Below are positions 1-6,968 of a stretch of DNA of 22,435 bases, piece by piece (position 1 is the stretch's first letter; each line of letters starts with the position of its first letter). The stretch spans positions 1 through 22,435 of the forward strand of contig JAAYFR010000048.1 of assembly GCA_012728155.1 (NCBI GenBank), given 5' to 3'. Below the pieces are notes generated by a model. The model was given only the letters and a program-made list of their open reading frames with translations. It did not search any database and had not been told where the DNA came from. Made by a program: the position numbers and the translations under genes. The DNA comes from Bacteroidales bacterium (GTDB taxonomy: Bacteria; Bacteroidota; Bacteroidia; Bacteroidales; Dysgonomonadaceae).

Positions 1-1
1 G

Positions 2-2014
2 CTGGCTCTTCTCTTTGCAGTCATGGCTTTCTTTGGACTTCAAAACAGTTGGGTGCCGTTTGCTTTTCTTACCGGCGGTTTTTTCTCGGGATTGGCGGGT
101 TTCTTCGGAATGAAGACGGCTACCTACGCTTCTGCCAGGACAGCCAATGCTGTACGCCGTTCACTGAATAGCGGACTACAGATCGCTTTCCGTTCAGGCG
201 CCGTGATGGGGCTTGTGGTAGTGGGACTGGCGTTATTGGATATCTCGGCGTGGTACCTTATATTGGATCATTTTGTGGAGGATGCCGATGCCGGACATAA
301 GTTGATCATGATCACCACCACCATGCTTACCTTCGGAATGGGGGCCTCTACGCAGGCGCTGTTTGCCCGTGTGGGAGGTGGAATCTATACCAAAGCGGCC
401 GATGTGGGTGCCGACTTGGTGGGAAAAGTGGAAGCCAGTATTCCGGAAGATGATCCGCGTAATCCGGCAACGATTGCAGATAACGTGGGCGATAACGTGG
501 GTGATGTGGCAGGTATGGGTGCCGACCTCTATGAGTCCTATTGTGGCTCTATACTTTCTACCGCGGCATTGGGTGCCTCGGCTTTTATCATGGTGCCTTC
601 GATGCAGAAAAATGCGGTATTTGCACCTATGATTATTGCTGCTATCGGGGTATTTCTCTCTATCCTGGGTATCTTTTTGGTGAGGACCAAAGAGAATGCT
701 TCGGTAAAAGAATTGATGGCTTCCCTTAACAGAGGAGTGAATGTGAGTGCGGTACTGATCGCCGGTTCTACATTTGCCATCTTATACCTCCTGGGGTTCA
801 GTAACTGGGTTGGGTTGTCTTTCTCTGTGATTGCCGGTCTCCTTGCCGGAATTGTCATCGGACAGGGGACTGAATATTTTACTTCACCCTCCTACAAACC
901 AACAAGAGGTATTGCCAACAGTGCCCAGACCGGTCCCGCTACGGTTATTATCTCCGGGATGGGAACAGGATTTGTATCTACGGTAGTACCGGTGGTGACC
1001 ATTGTACTGGCTATTGTGATCTCTTATCTCTCTGCTATCCGTTTCGATGTGCAGAATATGGTTTCTGCAGGAAATCTGAGTATGGGACTATATGGTATTG
1101 CAATTGCCGCGGTGGGTATGCTCTCTACCCTGGGGATAACCTTGGCGACCGATGCGTATGGCCCCATCGCCGATAACGCCGGTGGAAATGCCGAGATGAG
1201 TGGATTGGAACCGGAAGTGAGAAAACGTACCGATGCATTGGATGCGTTGGGGAATACTACTGCCGCTACGGGTAAAGGGTTTGCTATCGGATCGGCGGCA
1301 TTGACCGGATTGGCGTTGCTGGCATCCTATATGGAGGAGATCAGGATCGGGATGCTCCGATTGGGAAATGATGTGCTCGAATTTGCGAATGGCGATACCG
1401 TGGAGGTGGCGAAAGCCAGCTTTGTGGACTTTATGAATTATTATCAGGTTACATTGATGAATCCCAAGGTGCTGTCTGGTATTTTCCTTGGATCGATGAT
1501 GGCGTTCCTTTTCTGCGGGCTGACCATGAATGCTGTGGGAAGAGCTGCGCAGAAGATGGTGGAAGAGGTGCGTCGCCAGTTCCGTGAGATAAAGGGGATC
1601 ATGACTGGGGAAACGACACCCGACTATGCCCGTTGTGTGGAAATTTCTACCAAAGGTGCCCAGCGGGAGATGTTGCTGCCTTCGCTATTGGCTATTATCA
1701 TACCCATACTGACCGGTCTGATCTTTGGGGTATCCGGAGTGATGGGACTGTTGGCAGGTGGTCTGGGTGCCGGTTTTGTGCTGGCGGTCTTTATGGCCAA
1801 TTCTGGTGGCGCATGGGATAATGCGAAGAAATATATCGAAGAGGGCCACTTGGGCGGAAAAGGAAGCGTAGCACACAAGGCTACTGTGGTGGGTGATACG
1901 GTGGGTGATCCGTTTAAAGATACCTCCGGTCCCTCTTTGAATATCCTGATCAAGCTGATGAGTATGGTGGCCATCGTGATGGCCGGTCTGACGGCTGCAT
2001 GGAGCCTTTTGTAA
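2..2014 (+). CDS. hppA: Membrane-bound ion-translocating pyrophosphatase (5'-truncated by window edge)
   Basis: Integral membrane pyrophosphatase that hydrolyses cytosolic PPi and pumps Na+ and/or H+ outward. The frame is open to the left edge; the Met at 23 is internal (LALLFAV precedes it), and about 70 N-terminal residues are missing compared with the family's usual ~730. Signature segments are all visible: DVGADLVGKVE, the Asp-rich loop DDPRNPATIADNVGD followed by GADLYESY, DAYGPIADNAGGNAEMS, GGAWDNAKKYIE and, near the end, GDTVGDPFKDTSGPS. Together these form the Mg-PPi site. The loop GNTTAATGKG has Ala where K+-independent H+-pumps have Lys, so this is the K+-dependent class. That class includes the Na+ and Na+/H+ pumps known from Bacteroides. 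Many hydrophobic helices separate the motifs. Which ion is pumped cannot be read with certainty. No convincing terminator follows. Confidence 0.97.
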   Translation: MALLFAVMAFFGLQNSWVPFAFLTGGFFSGLAGFFGMKTATYASARTANAVRRSLNSGLQIAFRSGAVMGLVVVGLALLDISAWYLILDHFVEDADAGHKLIMITTTMLTFGMGASTQALFARVGGGIYTKAADVGADLVGKVEASIPEDDPRNPATIADNVGDNVGDVAGMGADLYESYCGSILSTAALGASAFIMVPSMQKNAVFAPMIIAAIGVFLSILGIFLVRTKENASVKELMASLNRGVNVSAVLIAGSTFAILYLLGFSNWVGLSFSVIAGLLAGIVIGQGTEYFTSPSYKPTRGIANSAQTGPATVIISGMGTGFVSTVVPVVTIVLAIVISYLSAIRFDVQNMVSAGNLSMGLYGIAIAAVGMLSTLGITLATDAYGPIADNAGGNAEMSGLEPEVRKRTDALDALGNTTAATGKGFAIGSAALTGLALLASYMEEIRIGMLRLGNDVLEFANGDTVEVAKASFVDFMNYYQVTLMNPKVLSGIFLGSMMAFLFCGLTMNAVGRAAQKMVEEVRRQFREIKGIMTGETTPDYARCVEISTKGAQREMLLPSLLAIIIPILTGLIFGVSGVMGLLAGGLGAGFVLAVFMANSGGAWDNAKKYIEEGHLGGKGSVAHKATVVGDTVGDPFKDTSGPSLNILIKLMSMVAIVMAGLTAAWSLL

Positions 2015-2081
2015 TCTTCTGTGTATCGCTATTTTAGTGTTTATTATTAGTTGATATACTTCCTGATATGGCAATATTTTG

Positions 2082-2089
2082 TATTTTTG
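2082..2089 (+). promoter_or_regulatory. Putative -7 box upstream of mdh
   Basis: TATTTTTG matches the Bacteroidota -7 consensus TAnnTTTG. A -33 TTTG/TTG at the usual 19-21 bp distance is not seen. A transcript starting around 2096 would leave a leader of about 39 nt before the ATG at 2135 and would put the alternative GTG at 2102 almost at the transcript end. This favours the ATG. Confidence 0.4.
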
Positions 2090-2134
2090 TGAAATATAAG
2101 TGTGGTATTATTAACTTCTAAATATAAATTAATT

Positions 2135-3133
2135 ATGAGCTTTCTCACGAACGACAAATTAACGATTGTAGGTGCTGCAGGTATGATCGGTTCCAATATG
2201 GTGCAAACTGCTGCCATGATGCGTTTAACGCCCAATATCTGCCTTTACGATCCGTTTGCATTGGGCCTCGAAGGGGTGGTGGAAGAGATGCGTCACTGCG
2301 GTTTCGAAGGGATAAACTTCACCTATTCCACCGATGTGGAAGAGGCATTCACCGGCTCCAAATATATGATCTCTTCAGGGGGTGCACCCCGCAAGGATGG
2401 TATGACCCGTGAAGACTTGCTGAAAGGAAATGCGGAAATCGCAGCACAACTGGGAAAAGATATCAAGGCATATTGCCCCGACCTGCAACACTTGACCATC
2501 ATTTTTAATCCGGCCGATATTACCGGTCTGGTAGCACTGATCTATTCAGGATTGAAGCCATCGCAGGTGACTACGTTGGCGGCGCTGGACAGCACTCGTC
2601 TGCAAAGCGAATTGGCAAAGCATTTCGGTGTGGAGCAGAGCAAGGTGACCGGTGCCCGCACTTATGGCGGACATGGAGAACAGATGGCTGTCTTCGCTTC
2701 TACTGCCAAAGTGGATGGAAAGCCGCTTAGCGAACTTATCGGGACCGATGCACTTTCTAACGAAGCATGGGCAGAATTGAAGACCCGCGTCACCAAAGGG
2801 GGAGCCAATATCATTAAACTGCGTGGCCGTTCTTCTTTCCAGAGCCCCTCTTACGCCTCGGTGGAGATGATCCGCGCTGCCATGGGTGGCGCTGCTTTCC
2901 GTTGGCCGGCAGGATGCTATGTGAACATCCCCGGATTCGAACATATCATGATGGCGATGGAGACAACCCTCGATAAGAACGGTGTCTCGTTTGGCGAAGT
3001 GAAAGGTAGCGATGCCGAAATTGCTGAACTGAAACAGAGTTACGGCCACTTGGTGAAACTGCGCGACGAAGTGATTGCCATGGGAATTATCCCCGCAGTA
3101 GATCAGTGGAACAGCGTAAATCCGAATTTGTAG
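2135..3133 (+). CDS. mdh: Malate dehydrogenase (NAD-dependent)
   Basis: Cytosolic malate/oxaloacetate oxidoreductase of the LDH/MDH superfamily. It probably works in the reductive (fumarate/succinate-forming) branch typical of anaerobic Bacteroidales. From the ATG at 2135 the protein has 332 residues. Visible are the Rossmann loop GAAGMIGS (residues 13-20), the substrate loop GGAPRKDGMTRED with the two Arg residues (about 86 and 92) that bind the carboxylates, NPAD (about 125-128), LDSTRL, and the catalytic His in GGHGE (about 180). The frame could begin at a GTG at 2102, but the added residues (VLLTSKYKLI) are unlike family N-termini and MSFLTNDKLTIVG is a normal beginning. There is no Shine-Dalgarno, only an A/T-rich leader. 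The gene is followed by a strong terminator, so it is probably monocistronic or ends the unit. Confidence 0.95.
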   Translation: MSFLTNDKLTIVGAAGMIGSNMVQTAAMMRLTPNICLYDPFALGLEGVVEEMRHCGFEGINFTYSTDVEEAFTGSKYMISSGGAPRKDGMTREDLLKGNAEIAAQLGKDIKAYCPDLQHLTIIFNPADITGLVALIYSGLKPSQVTTLAALDSTRLQSELAKHFGVEQSKVTGARTYGGHGEQMAVFASTAKVDGKPLSELIGTDALSNEAWAELKTRVTKGGANIIKLRGRSSFQSPSYASVEMIRAAMGGAAFRWPAGCYVNIPGFEHIMMAMETTLDKNGVSFGEVKGSDAEIAELKQSYGHLVKLRDEVIAMGIIPAVDQWNSVNPNL

Positions 3134-3170
3134 GAATCAGCAAGCTAAGTCAAGAAATACAATATTAATA

Positions 3171-3200
3171 AAAACCGGCTCTGCAAAGGGTCGGTTTTTT
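3171..3200 (+). terminator. Rho-independent terminator of mdh
   Basis: AAAACCGGCTC, loop TGCAAA, GGGTCGGTTTT, then further Ts. The stem pairs AAAACCG with CGGTTTT and continues inward with two G-U pairs. It lies 38 bp after the mdh stop and ends in six Ts. Confidence 0.85.
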
Positions 3201-3351
3201 GCGATATACAGGTTTTATCTCCCCTGTTGCGCAAACGAAAATGCTTCAATCCCGATAAAGCAGCTTTACCAGGAATAATTATATCATTGAGATAGCAGAT
3301 AGAGATAATAAGCTAAATCTATATACAATTTAAGCCTACGCAAAAAATATC

Positions 3352-3681
3352 TTACGCTTCTCCTCGAATCATGGTGAGTAGCATCTTAAAGCGCTCAACA
3401 GCTGTAAGGGCATGTGGCACGTTGGCCGGCATAATAATGGAGTCTCCTCTCTTTAAAAGATGAGGTTCTCCGCCAATCCGTATCTCCGCCTCTCCGTCTA
3501 ATATCTGCACGAAAGCGTCGTAGTTCGCGGTATGCTCGGTCAACCCCTGCTCTTTGTCGAAAGAGAAGATGGTGATATTCCCTGCCTTGTTTTTTGTAAC
3601 CTGTTTGCTGACTACTCCGCCCGAAGCATAATCTATCGATTTCTCCAGAGCGATCACTGTCGATTTTTCGTATGTTGCCAT
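3352..3681 (-). CDS. Small single-domain cupin protein
   Basis: A 109-residue cytosolic beta-barrel (cupin_2 type), with no signal peptide or membrane segment. Cupin motif 1 is visible around EHTANYDAFVQILDG (residues 49-63) and motif 2 around GDSIIMPANVPHAL (79-92). His50 and His90 are the likely metal ligands, but the classic HxH pair of motif 1 is reduced to one His, as in the small HP0902-like cupins. The substrate is unknown. It is transcribed alone, away from the mdh terminator. Its promoter (3790-3797) carries the same TGTAAC-N4-GTTACA palindrome as hcp at the same spacing, so I infer co-regulation by the Crp/Fnr protein encoded at 6997-7662 under nitrosative or redox stress. The leader is about 100 nt. 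No clear terminator follows it. Confidence 0.88.
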   Translation of the reverse strand: MATYEKSTVIALEKSIDYASGGVVSKQVTKNKAGNITIFSFDKEQGLTEHTANYDAFVQILDGEAEIRIGGEPHLLKRGDSIIMPANVPHALTAVERFKMLLTMIRGEA

Positions 3682-3789
3682 AATCGTTGTTTTTAATTGT
3701 TACTTGTTATGGGTGTTGGATATCTTCTGATTGCTCTGTGTACAATAGTGGTATACAGGTTGATTCTAAAAAAACATCCTATCCCATTG

Positions 3790-3797
3790 CAAAGATA
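3790..3797 (-). promoter_or_regulatory. -7 promoter box of the cupin gene
   Basis: On the minus strand this reads TATCTTTG, a full TAnnTTTG match. No TTTG -33 element is present at the expected distance; the palindrome at 3818-3835 lies just upstream, as at a promoter that depends on an activator. Confidence 0.75.
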
Positions 3798-3817
3798 CTA
3801 TTTAGAATAACTATAAA

Positions 3818-3835
3818 TTGTAACCAGAGTTACAA
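3818..3835. promoter_or_regulatory. Palindromic operator upstream of the cupin gene
   Basis: TTGTAAC-CAGA-GTTACAA, 7-bp perfect arms around a 4-bp centre, a Crp/Fnr-type operator layout. Its centre (3826.5) is 29.5 bp upstream of the first T of the -7 box, which puts it near -42 relative to the expected start (class II activator position). The same palindrome at the same distance precedes hcp. Confidence 0.8.
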
Positions 3836-3998
3836 AAGGGGAGACTTGGCTTGCTTTCGATGCATTCCCCTTCCCGAACAAGAGAGAAGGACTCGGGCAA
3901 TCAGTGGGTCGAAAGCCGGAGCAACATTGAAGAATTATGGATTGATCGGCCCGGAATATATATCAATTTCAAATATAAATGATTCAAATATAGTTGTT

Positions 3999-4035
3999 TG
4001 ACGTAAGTGACGTGCATATGACATAAAAATGACGT
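3999..4035 (+). repeat. Four phased direct repeats TGACGT upstream of the HTH-gene promoter
   Basis: TGACGT at 3999, TGACGT at 4008, TGACAT at 4019 and TGACGT at 4030, so starts are 9, 11 and 11 bp apart, about one helical turn each. The last copy touches the -33 TTG of the promoter. This is the geometry of an activator or repressor array on one face of the helix. The 22-bp distance between copies 2 and 4 is like that of LytTR-type sites, but the binding protein is unknown. Confidence 0.65.
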
Positions 4036-4066
4036 TGTAGAAAACAAGATTTTATACTTACTTTTG
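4035..4066 (+). promoter_or_regulatory. Promoter of the HTH/DUF4870 gene
   Basis: TTG at 4035-4037, a 21-bp spacer, and TACTTTTG at 4059-4066 (TAnnTTTG). Transcription would start near 4073, giving a leader of about 85 nt to the ATG at 4158. Confidence 0.7.
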
Positions 4067-4101
4067 TGTTGGTTCAAATAAGATTATAACGAAAGCCGAA
4101 T

Positions 4102-4128
4102 GGCAAGTCGAGCTTGTTTGAACTTGCC
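4102..4128 (+). other. Leader hairpin before the HTH/DUF4870 gene
   Basis: GGCAAGT (4102-4108) and ACTTGCC (4122-4128) are perfect 7-bp inverted arms with a 13-nt loop. A shorter competing pairing (CAAG with CTTG at 4113-4116) lies inside. There is no T-run behind it, so it is not a terminator. It sits in the predicted 5' leader, 29 nt before the ATG at 4158. Confidence 0.4.
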
Positions 4129-4157
4129 TGAAGCGCATCTTATACTCTACAAATAAA

Positions 4158-4784
4158 ATGAAAAATAGGGAATTAGCACAATAAATTAAGACTTTGAGAA
4201 ACAGAAAGGGGTTTTCTCAGGAAGAATTATCCGAAAAAACGGGATTGAGTTTACGTACAATCCAACGAATCGAAAATGGAGAAACAGAACCGAGGGGGGA
4301 TTCTCTTAAAAGACTTGCATTGGTATTTGATGTGCCGGTGGATGAGATTGTAGATTGGACAGTACGAGAAGACAAAGGTTTTTTAATAAGTCTGAATCTT
4401 TCGGCCTTGAGTTTTATTTTCTTTCCCCTATTAGGTATTTTGGTACCATTGATAATTTGGATATCAAAAAAGGACAAAATACAAAATATAAATGCGATAG
4501 CCAAAAGCTTATTAAATTTTCAAATTACTTGGACAATACTGTTTTTCATTGGATATATTGGAATTATAATATTCATGACTGTAAATAGTTTGGATGCGGT
4601 TATGCCTGGTGATGTTTCCCCCTCAGCAGTTGCGGCCTGGACAAGGAGTCGATTGCTTATGATTATGCTCTTCTGGGGAGTGATGTACCTGTATAATCTG
4701 ATTTTTATTATTGTGAATTCAGTGCGGATTAATAATGGTCTCAAAGTTCGCTACTACCCTCAAATCCGATTTTTGAGGAGATGA
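4158..4784 (+). pseudogene. HTH-XRE / DUF4870 membrane regulator with in-frame stop at codon 9
   Basis: The reading frame begins with ATG at 4158 as MKNRELAQ, meets TAA (4182-4184), then continues as IKTLRNRKGFSQEELSEKTG, a typical XRE N-terminus. A single AAA-to-TAA change (Lys9 to stop) would explain it. A restart at TTG 4194 would give 196 residues but lose part of HTH helix 1. After the stop come the HTH (SLRTIQRIENGE is the recognition-helix region), then three hydrophobic segments beginning at LSALSFIFFPLLG, LLNFQITWTILFF and RLLMIMLFWGVMY. These match the DUF4870/Tic20-like arrangement. If made, the protein would be a membrane-anchored DNA-binding regulator with unknown target. It has its own promoter and upstream repeats, so loss may be recent, a sequencing error, or tolerated through reinitiation. 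I am confident in the domains, less in its pseudogene status. Confidence 0.6.
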
Positions 4785-5104
4785 AAAAATCATATAGATC
4801 TATAAGTTTTTATACAGTCAACTCTTTCTTTTGTCTCGAGAGAGTTGCTCAGATTCTTAGTTGCCGATTAATTGATGCGTGAAATGAGTAACATACCGAG
4901 ATCGTATATTGCGCTTGTGGCTGTTCTAACATTAAGCTCATGTAAAAGAAAGTTTTCTTGCATGGTAACTGTCAAAGGAGCAGTAGCGCAATTTTTTGAA
5001 ATTGGCTTGCCACGACGGCTATGACTCATTCCCGTGGGAACATCTCCAAGTTCTCGAACCAAATTACATGGTCCCGGAAATATTTTGATCAATTTCACCT
5101 CTTT
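4785..5104. other. Intergenic stretch without a supported gene
   Basis: Between the HTH gene and the 3' end of hcp. Besides the hairpin at 4819-4847 it holds two short frames that I cannot confirm. One is a 46-codon plus-strand frame (4884-5024) whose N-terminus resembles a lipoprotein signal ending in LSSC. The other is an open minus-strand frame directly behind, and in frame with, the hcp stop (to 4868). Neither has a promoter, and neither resembles a family I know. Confidence 0.5.
4819..4847. terminator. Weak hairpin after the HTH gene
   Basis: CAACTCTTTC and GAGAGAGTTG pair over 10 bp (one G-U) around a 9-nt loop, 34 bp after the stop codon. There is no good T-run on either side, so it may be a poor terminator or an mRNA-end stabiliser. 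Confidence 0.35.
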
Positions 5105-6763
5105 TTATGCATTCAACAGTGCCTTCATATCTTCATCCACGGTGGTAATGCCTGTTAATCCGAAGTTGTTGACCAGTACATTGAGCACGTTGGGAGAGAG
5201 AAATGCCGGCAGGGTGGGGCCTAAGTGGATATTCTTCACGCCAAGTGAAAGCAGTGCCAGCAATACAATCACCGCTTTCTGCTCATACCAGGCAATGTTA
5301 TAGGCAATGGGGAGATCGTTCAGGTCATCGAGGCCAAAAGCCTCTTTCAGTGCCAATGCAATCTTGATCAATGAGTAGCTGTCGTTACATTGTCCGGCAT
5401 CCAGCACACGGGGAATGCCGTTGATATCGCCCAGAGGTAGTTTGTTGTATCGGTATTTGGCACATCCGGCAGTAAGGATTACCGTATCTTTGGGCAGTTT
5501 TTCCGCAAATTCGGTGTAATAGTTGCGTCCTTTCAGGCGGCCATCGCATCCTCCCATCACGAAAAACTTGCGGATAGCACCCGTTTTTACAGCATCTACC
5601 ACCTTGTCGGCCAAGGAAATCACCTGGTTATGGGCAAATCCGCCGATGAGCTCTCCGCTCTCCATCTCTTTGGGTGGAGCACATTTTTTGGCATGTTCGA
5701 TCAGTGAAGAGAAATCTTTGGGCTGTCCATCTTTTCGATCTTCAATATGTTTGAATCCTTCGAAACCGGAAGCGCCGGTGGTATATACCCTGTCGCCATA
5801 AGTGGAGTTTCTTCTGGGAGGTACGATACAGTTGGTGGTGAAGAGGACTACGCCATTGAAATTTTCGAAATCTTCAATCTGATGCCACCATGAGCTGCCG
5901 TAGTTACCTACGAAATGGTCGTATTTCTTGAATGCCGGGTAGTAGTTGGCCGGCAACATCTCACTATGGGTATAGACATCCACTCCGGTACCTTCGGTCT
6001 GTTTCAACAACTCTTCCATATCTTTCATATCGTGTCCGCTGATCAGGATACCGGGATTGTTGCGAACGCCCAAGTTCACTTTTGTAATCTCCGGATGGCC
6101 GTAACTTGAGGTGTTTGCCTTGTCTAACAGCGACATCACCTCTACGCCATATTTACCGGTTTCCAGCACCAATGCGGTCAACTCTTCAACACTCAATGAG
6201 TCATCGGTTACCGCTACTAATGCCCGCTGCATAAAACCGTAAATTCCATCCTCTTCATAACCCAGGTTGAATGCATGTTCGGCATAGGCAGCCATCCCTT
6301 TTAATCCATATATGGTCAATTCGCGGAGCGAGCGGATATCTTCGTTTTCGGTGGATAGGATAGTCGTTCCCAGTGCTTTATCCGCCATCTCTTCTTCGGA
6401 TTCACCCTGCCAGTGTGCACCGTCGAAAGTGATCCCTTCGATAGTACCACCTGCTGAAAGCAGTCGTTCCTTGGCACTATCTCTTAACTCATACGCCATC
6501 AGGATACGGGTAATAAACCGGCTTTTATCGAAATTGGCATTGGTGATGGTCATGAACAGACTATCGGTGATGAACTTATTGATCTGGGGGATTTCGATGT
6601 TCAACTCCCTTAAGCGGACGGTATAGTGAGAGATGCCTTTACAAAGAAATATCAACAGATCTTGCAGATTGGCCACATCGGCTGTTTTTCCGCAAACACC
6701 TTGAACGGTGCATCCTACGTTCTTACTTGTCTCTTGGCATTGGAAGCAAAACATTCTTTCCAT
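5105..6763 (-). CDS. hcp: Hybrid-cluster protein (hydroxylamine/NO-detoxifying), class I
   Basis: Cytosolic prismane protein with a [4Fe-4S] cluster and a 4Fe-2O-2S hybrid cluster. The family reduces hydroxylamine to ammonia in vitro and acts as an NO reductase in nitrosative stress. The 552-residue length is normal. The N-terminal cluster motif C6-x2-C9-x8-C18-x5-C24 is the anaerobe-type class I spacing. All hybrid-cluster ligands are in place: His244, Glu268, Cys312, Cys406 (persulfide-bearing, in GGCDGR), Cys434, Cys459 and Glu494, plus conserved Lys496 (WYEQKA). These numbers coincide with those I recall for the Desulfovibrio vulgaris protein. The gene diverges from a Crp/Fnr-family regulator gene, and its promoter has a palindromic operator, as expected for an HcpR-type circuit. 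No hcr-like NADH oxidoreductase gene is adjacent, so the electron donor lies elsewhere. Confidence 0.97.
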   Translation of the reverse strand: MERMFCFQCQETSKNVGCTVQGVCGKTADVANLQDLLIFLCKGISHYTVRLRELNIEIPQINKFITDSLFMTITNANFDKSRFITRILMAYELRDSAKERLLSAGGTIEGITFDGAHWQGESEEEMADKALGTTILSTENEDIRSLRELTIYGLKGMAAYAEHAFNLGYEEDGIYGFMQRALVAVTDDSLSVEELTALVLETGKYGVEVMSLLDKANTSSYGHPEITKVNLGVRNNPGILISGHDMKDMEELLKQTEGTGVDVYTHSEMLPANYYPAFKKYDHFVGNYGSSWWHQIEDFENFNGVVLFTTNCIVPPRRNSTYGDRVYTTGASGFEGFKHIEDRKDGQPKDFSSLIEHAKKCAPPKEMESGELIGGFAHNQVISLADKVVDAVKTGAIRKFFVMGGCDGRLKGRNYYTEFAEKLPKDTVILTAGCAKYRYNKLPLGDINGIPRVLDAGQCNDSYSLIKIALALKEAFGLDDLNDLPIAYNIAWYEQKAVIVLLALLSLGVKNIHLGPTLPAFLSPNVLNVLVNNFGLTGITTVDEDMKALLNA

Positions 6764-6798
6764 ATGATTCAGTGATTAATTTATACGGTTATTTGTCA

Positions 6799-6806
6799 CA
6801 AAGGTA
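6799..6806 (-). promoter_or_regulatory. -7 promoter box of hcp
   Basis: Minus strand reads TACCTTTG, a strong TAnnTTTG match, giving a leader of about 30 nt. It has no properly spaced -33 element; the operator at 6828-6843 covers that position, suggesting dependence on an activator. Confidence 0.8.
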
Positions 6807-6827
6807 TTGGGCTATATTGACAAAAAG

Positions 6828-6843
6828 TGTAACCATGGTTACA
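6828..6843. promoter_or_regulatory. Palindromic operator upstream of hcp
   Basis: TGTAACCATGGTTACA is a perfect 16-bp palindrome (TGTAAC-CATG-GTTACA). Its centre (6835.5) is 29.5 bp upstream of the first T of the hcp -7 box, the same geometry as at the cupin gene. The likely ligand is the Crp/Fnr-family protein encoded next door. Confidence 0.85.
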
Positions 6844-6968
6844 TTCCTCTGTGATTAACCGATTTTAATAGTTGCGGAGTTGCTTTGTATTGGTTTTGAC
6901 AAGATTGATTTATTTCTTCATCCGGATATCAATTCTTTTACAAATGTGGTCGGTTAAGAAAAAACTCG

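Noticed and set aside
1448..1453. GTTACA half-site inside hppA
   Set aside because: Single arm only, inside coding sequence.
2102..2134. GTG start giving an 11-residue extension of malate dehydrogenase
   Set aside because: Too close to the expected transcript start and unlike family N-termini; ATG 2135 fits better.
3320..3360. Possible terminator of the cupin gene
   Set aside because: Minus strand has a short T-run and weak AAGC/GCTT pairing, but no stable stem.
3595..3612. TGTAAC half-site inside the cupin gene
   Set aside because: No second arm at the right distance and it is in coding sequence.
3687..4001. 104-residue plus-strand frame between the cupin and HTH genes
   Set aside because: It runs through the cupin promoter, its operator and the first TGACGT repeat, has no family resemblance and no promoter of its own.
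5034..5303. Plus-strand frame opposite the 3' end of hcp
   Set aside because: Shadow of hcp; it has no recognisable motif and overlaps conserved coding sequence.
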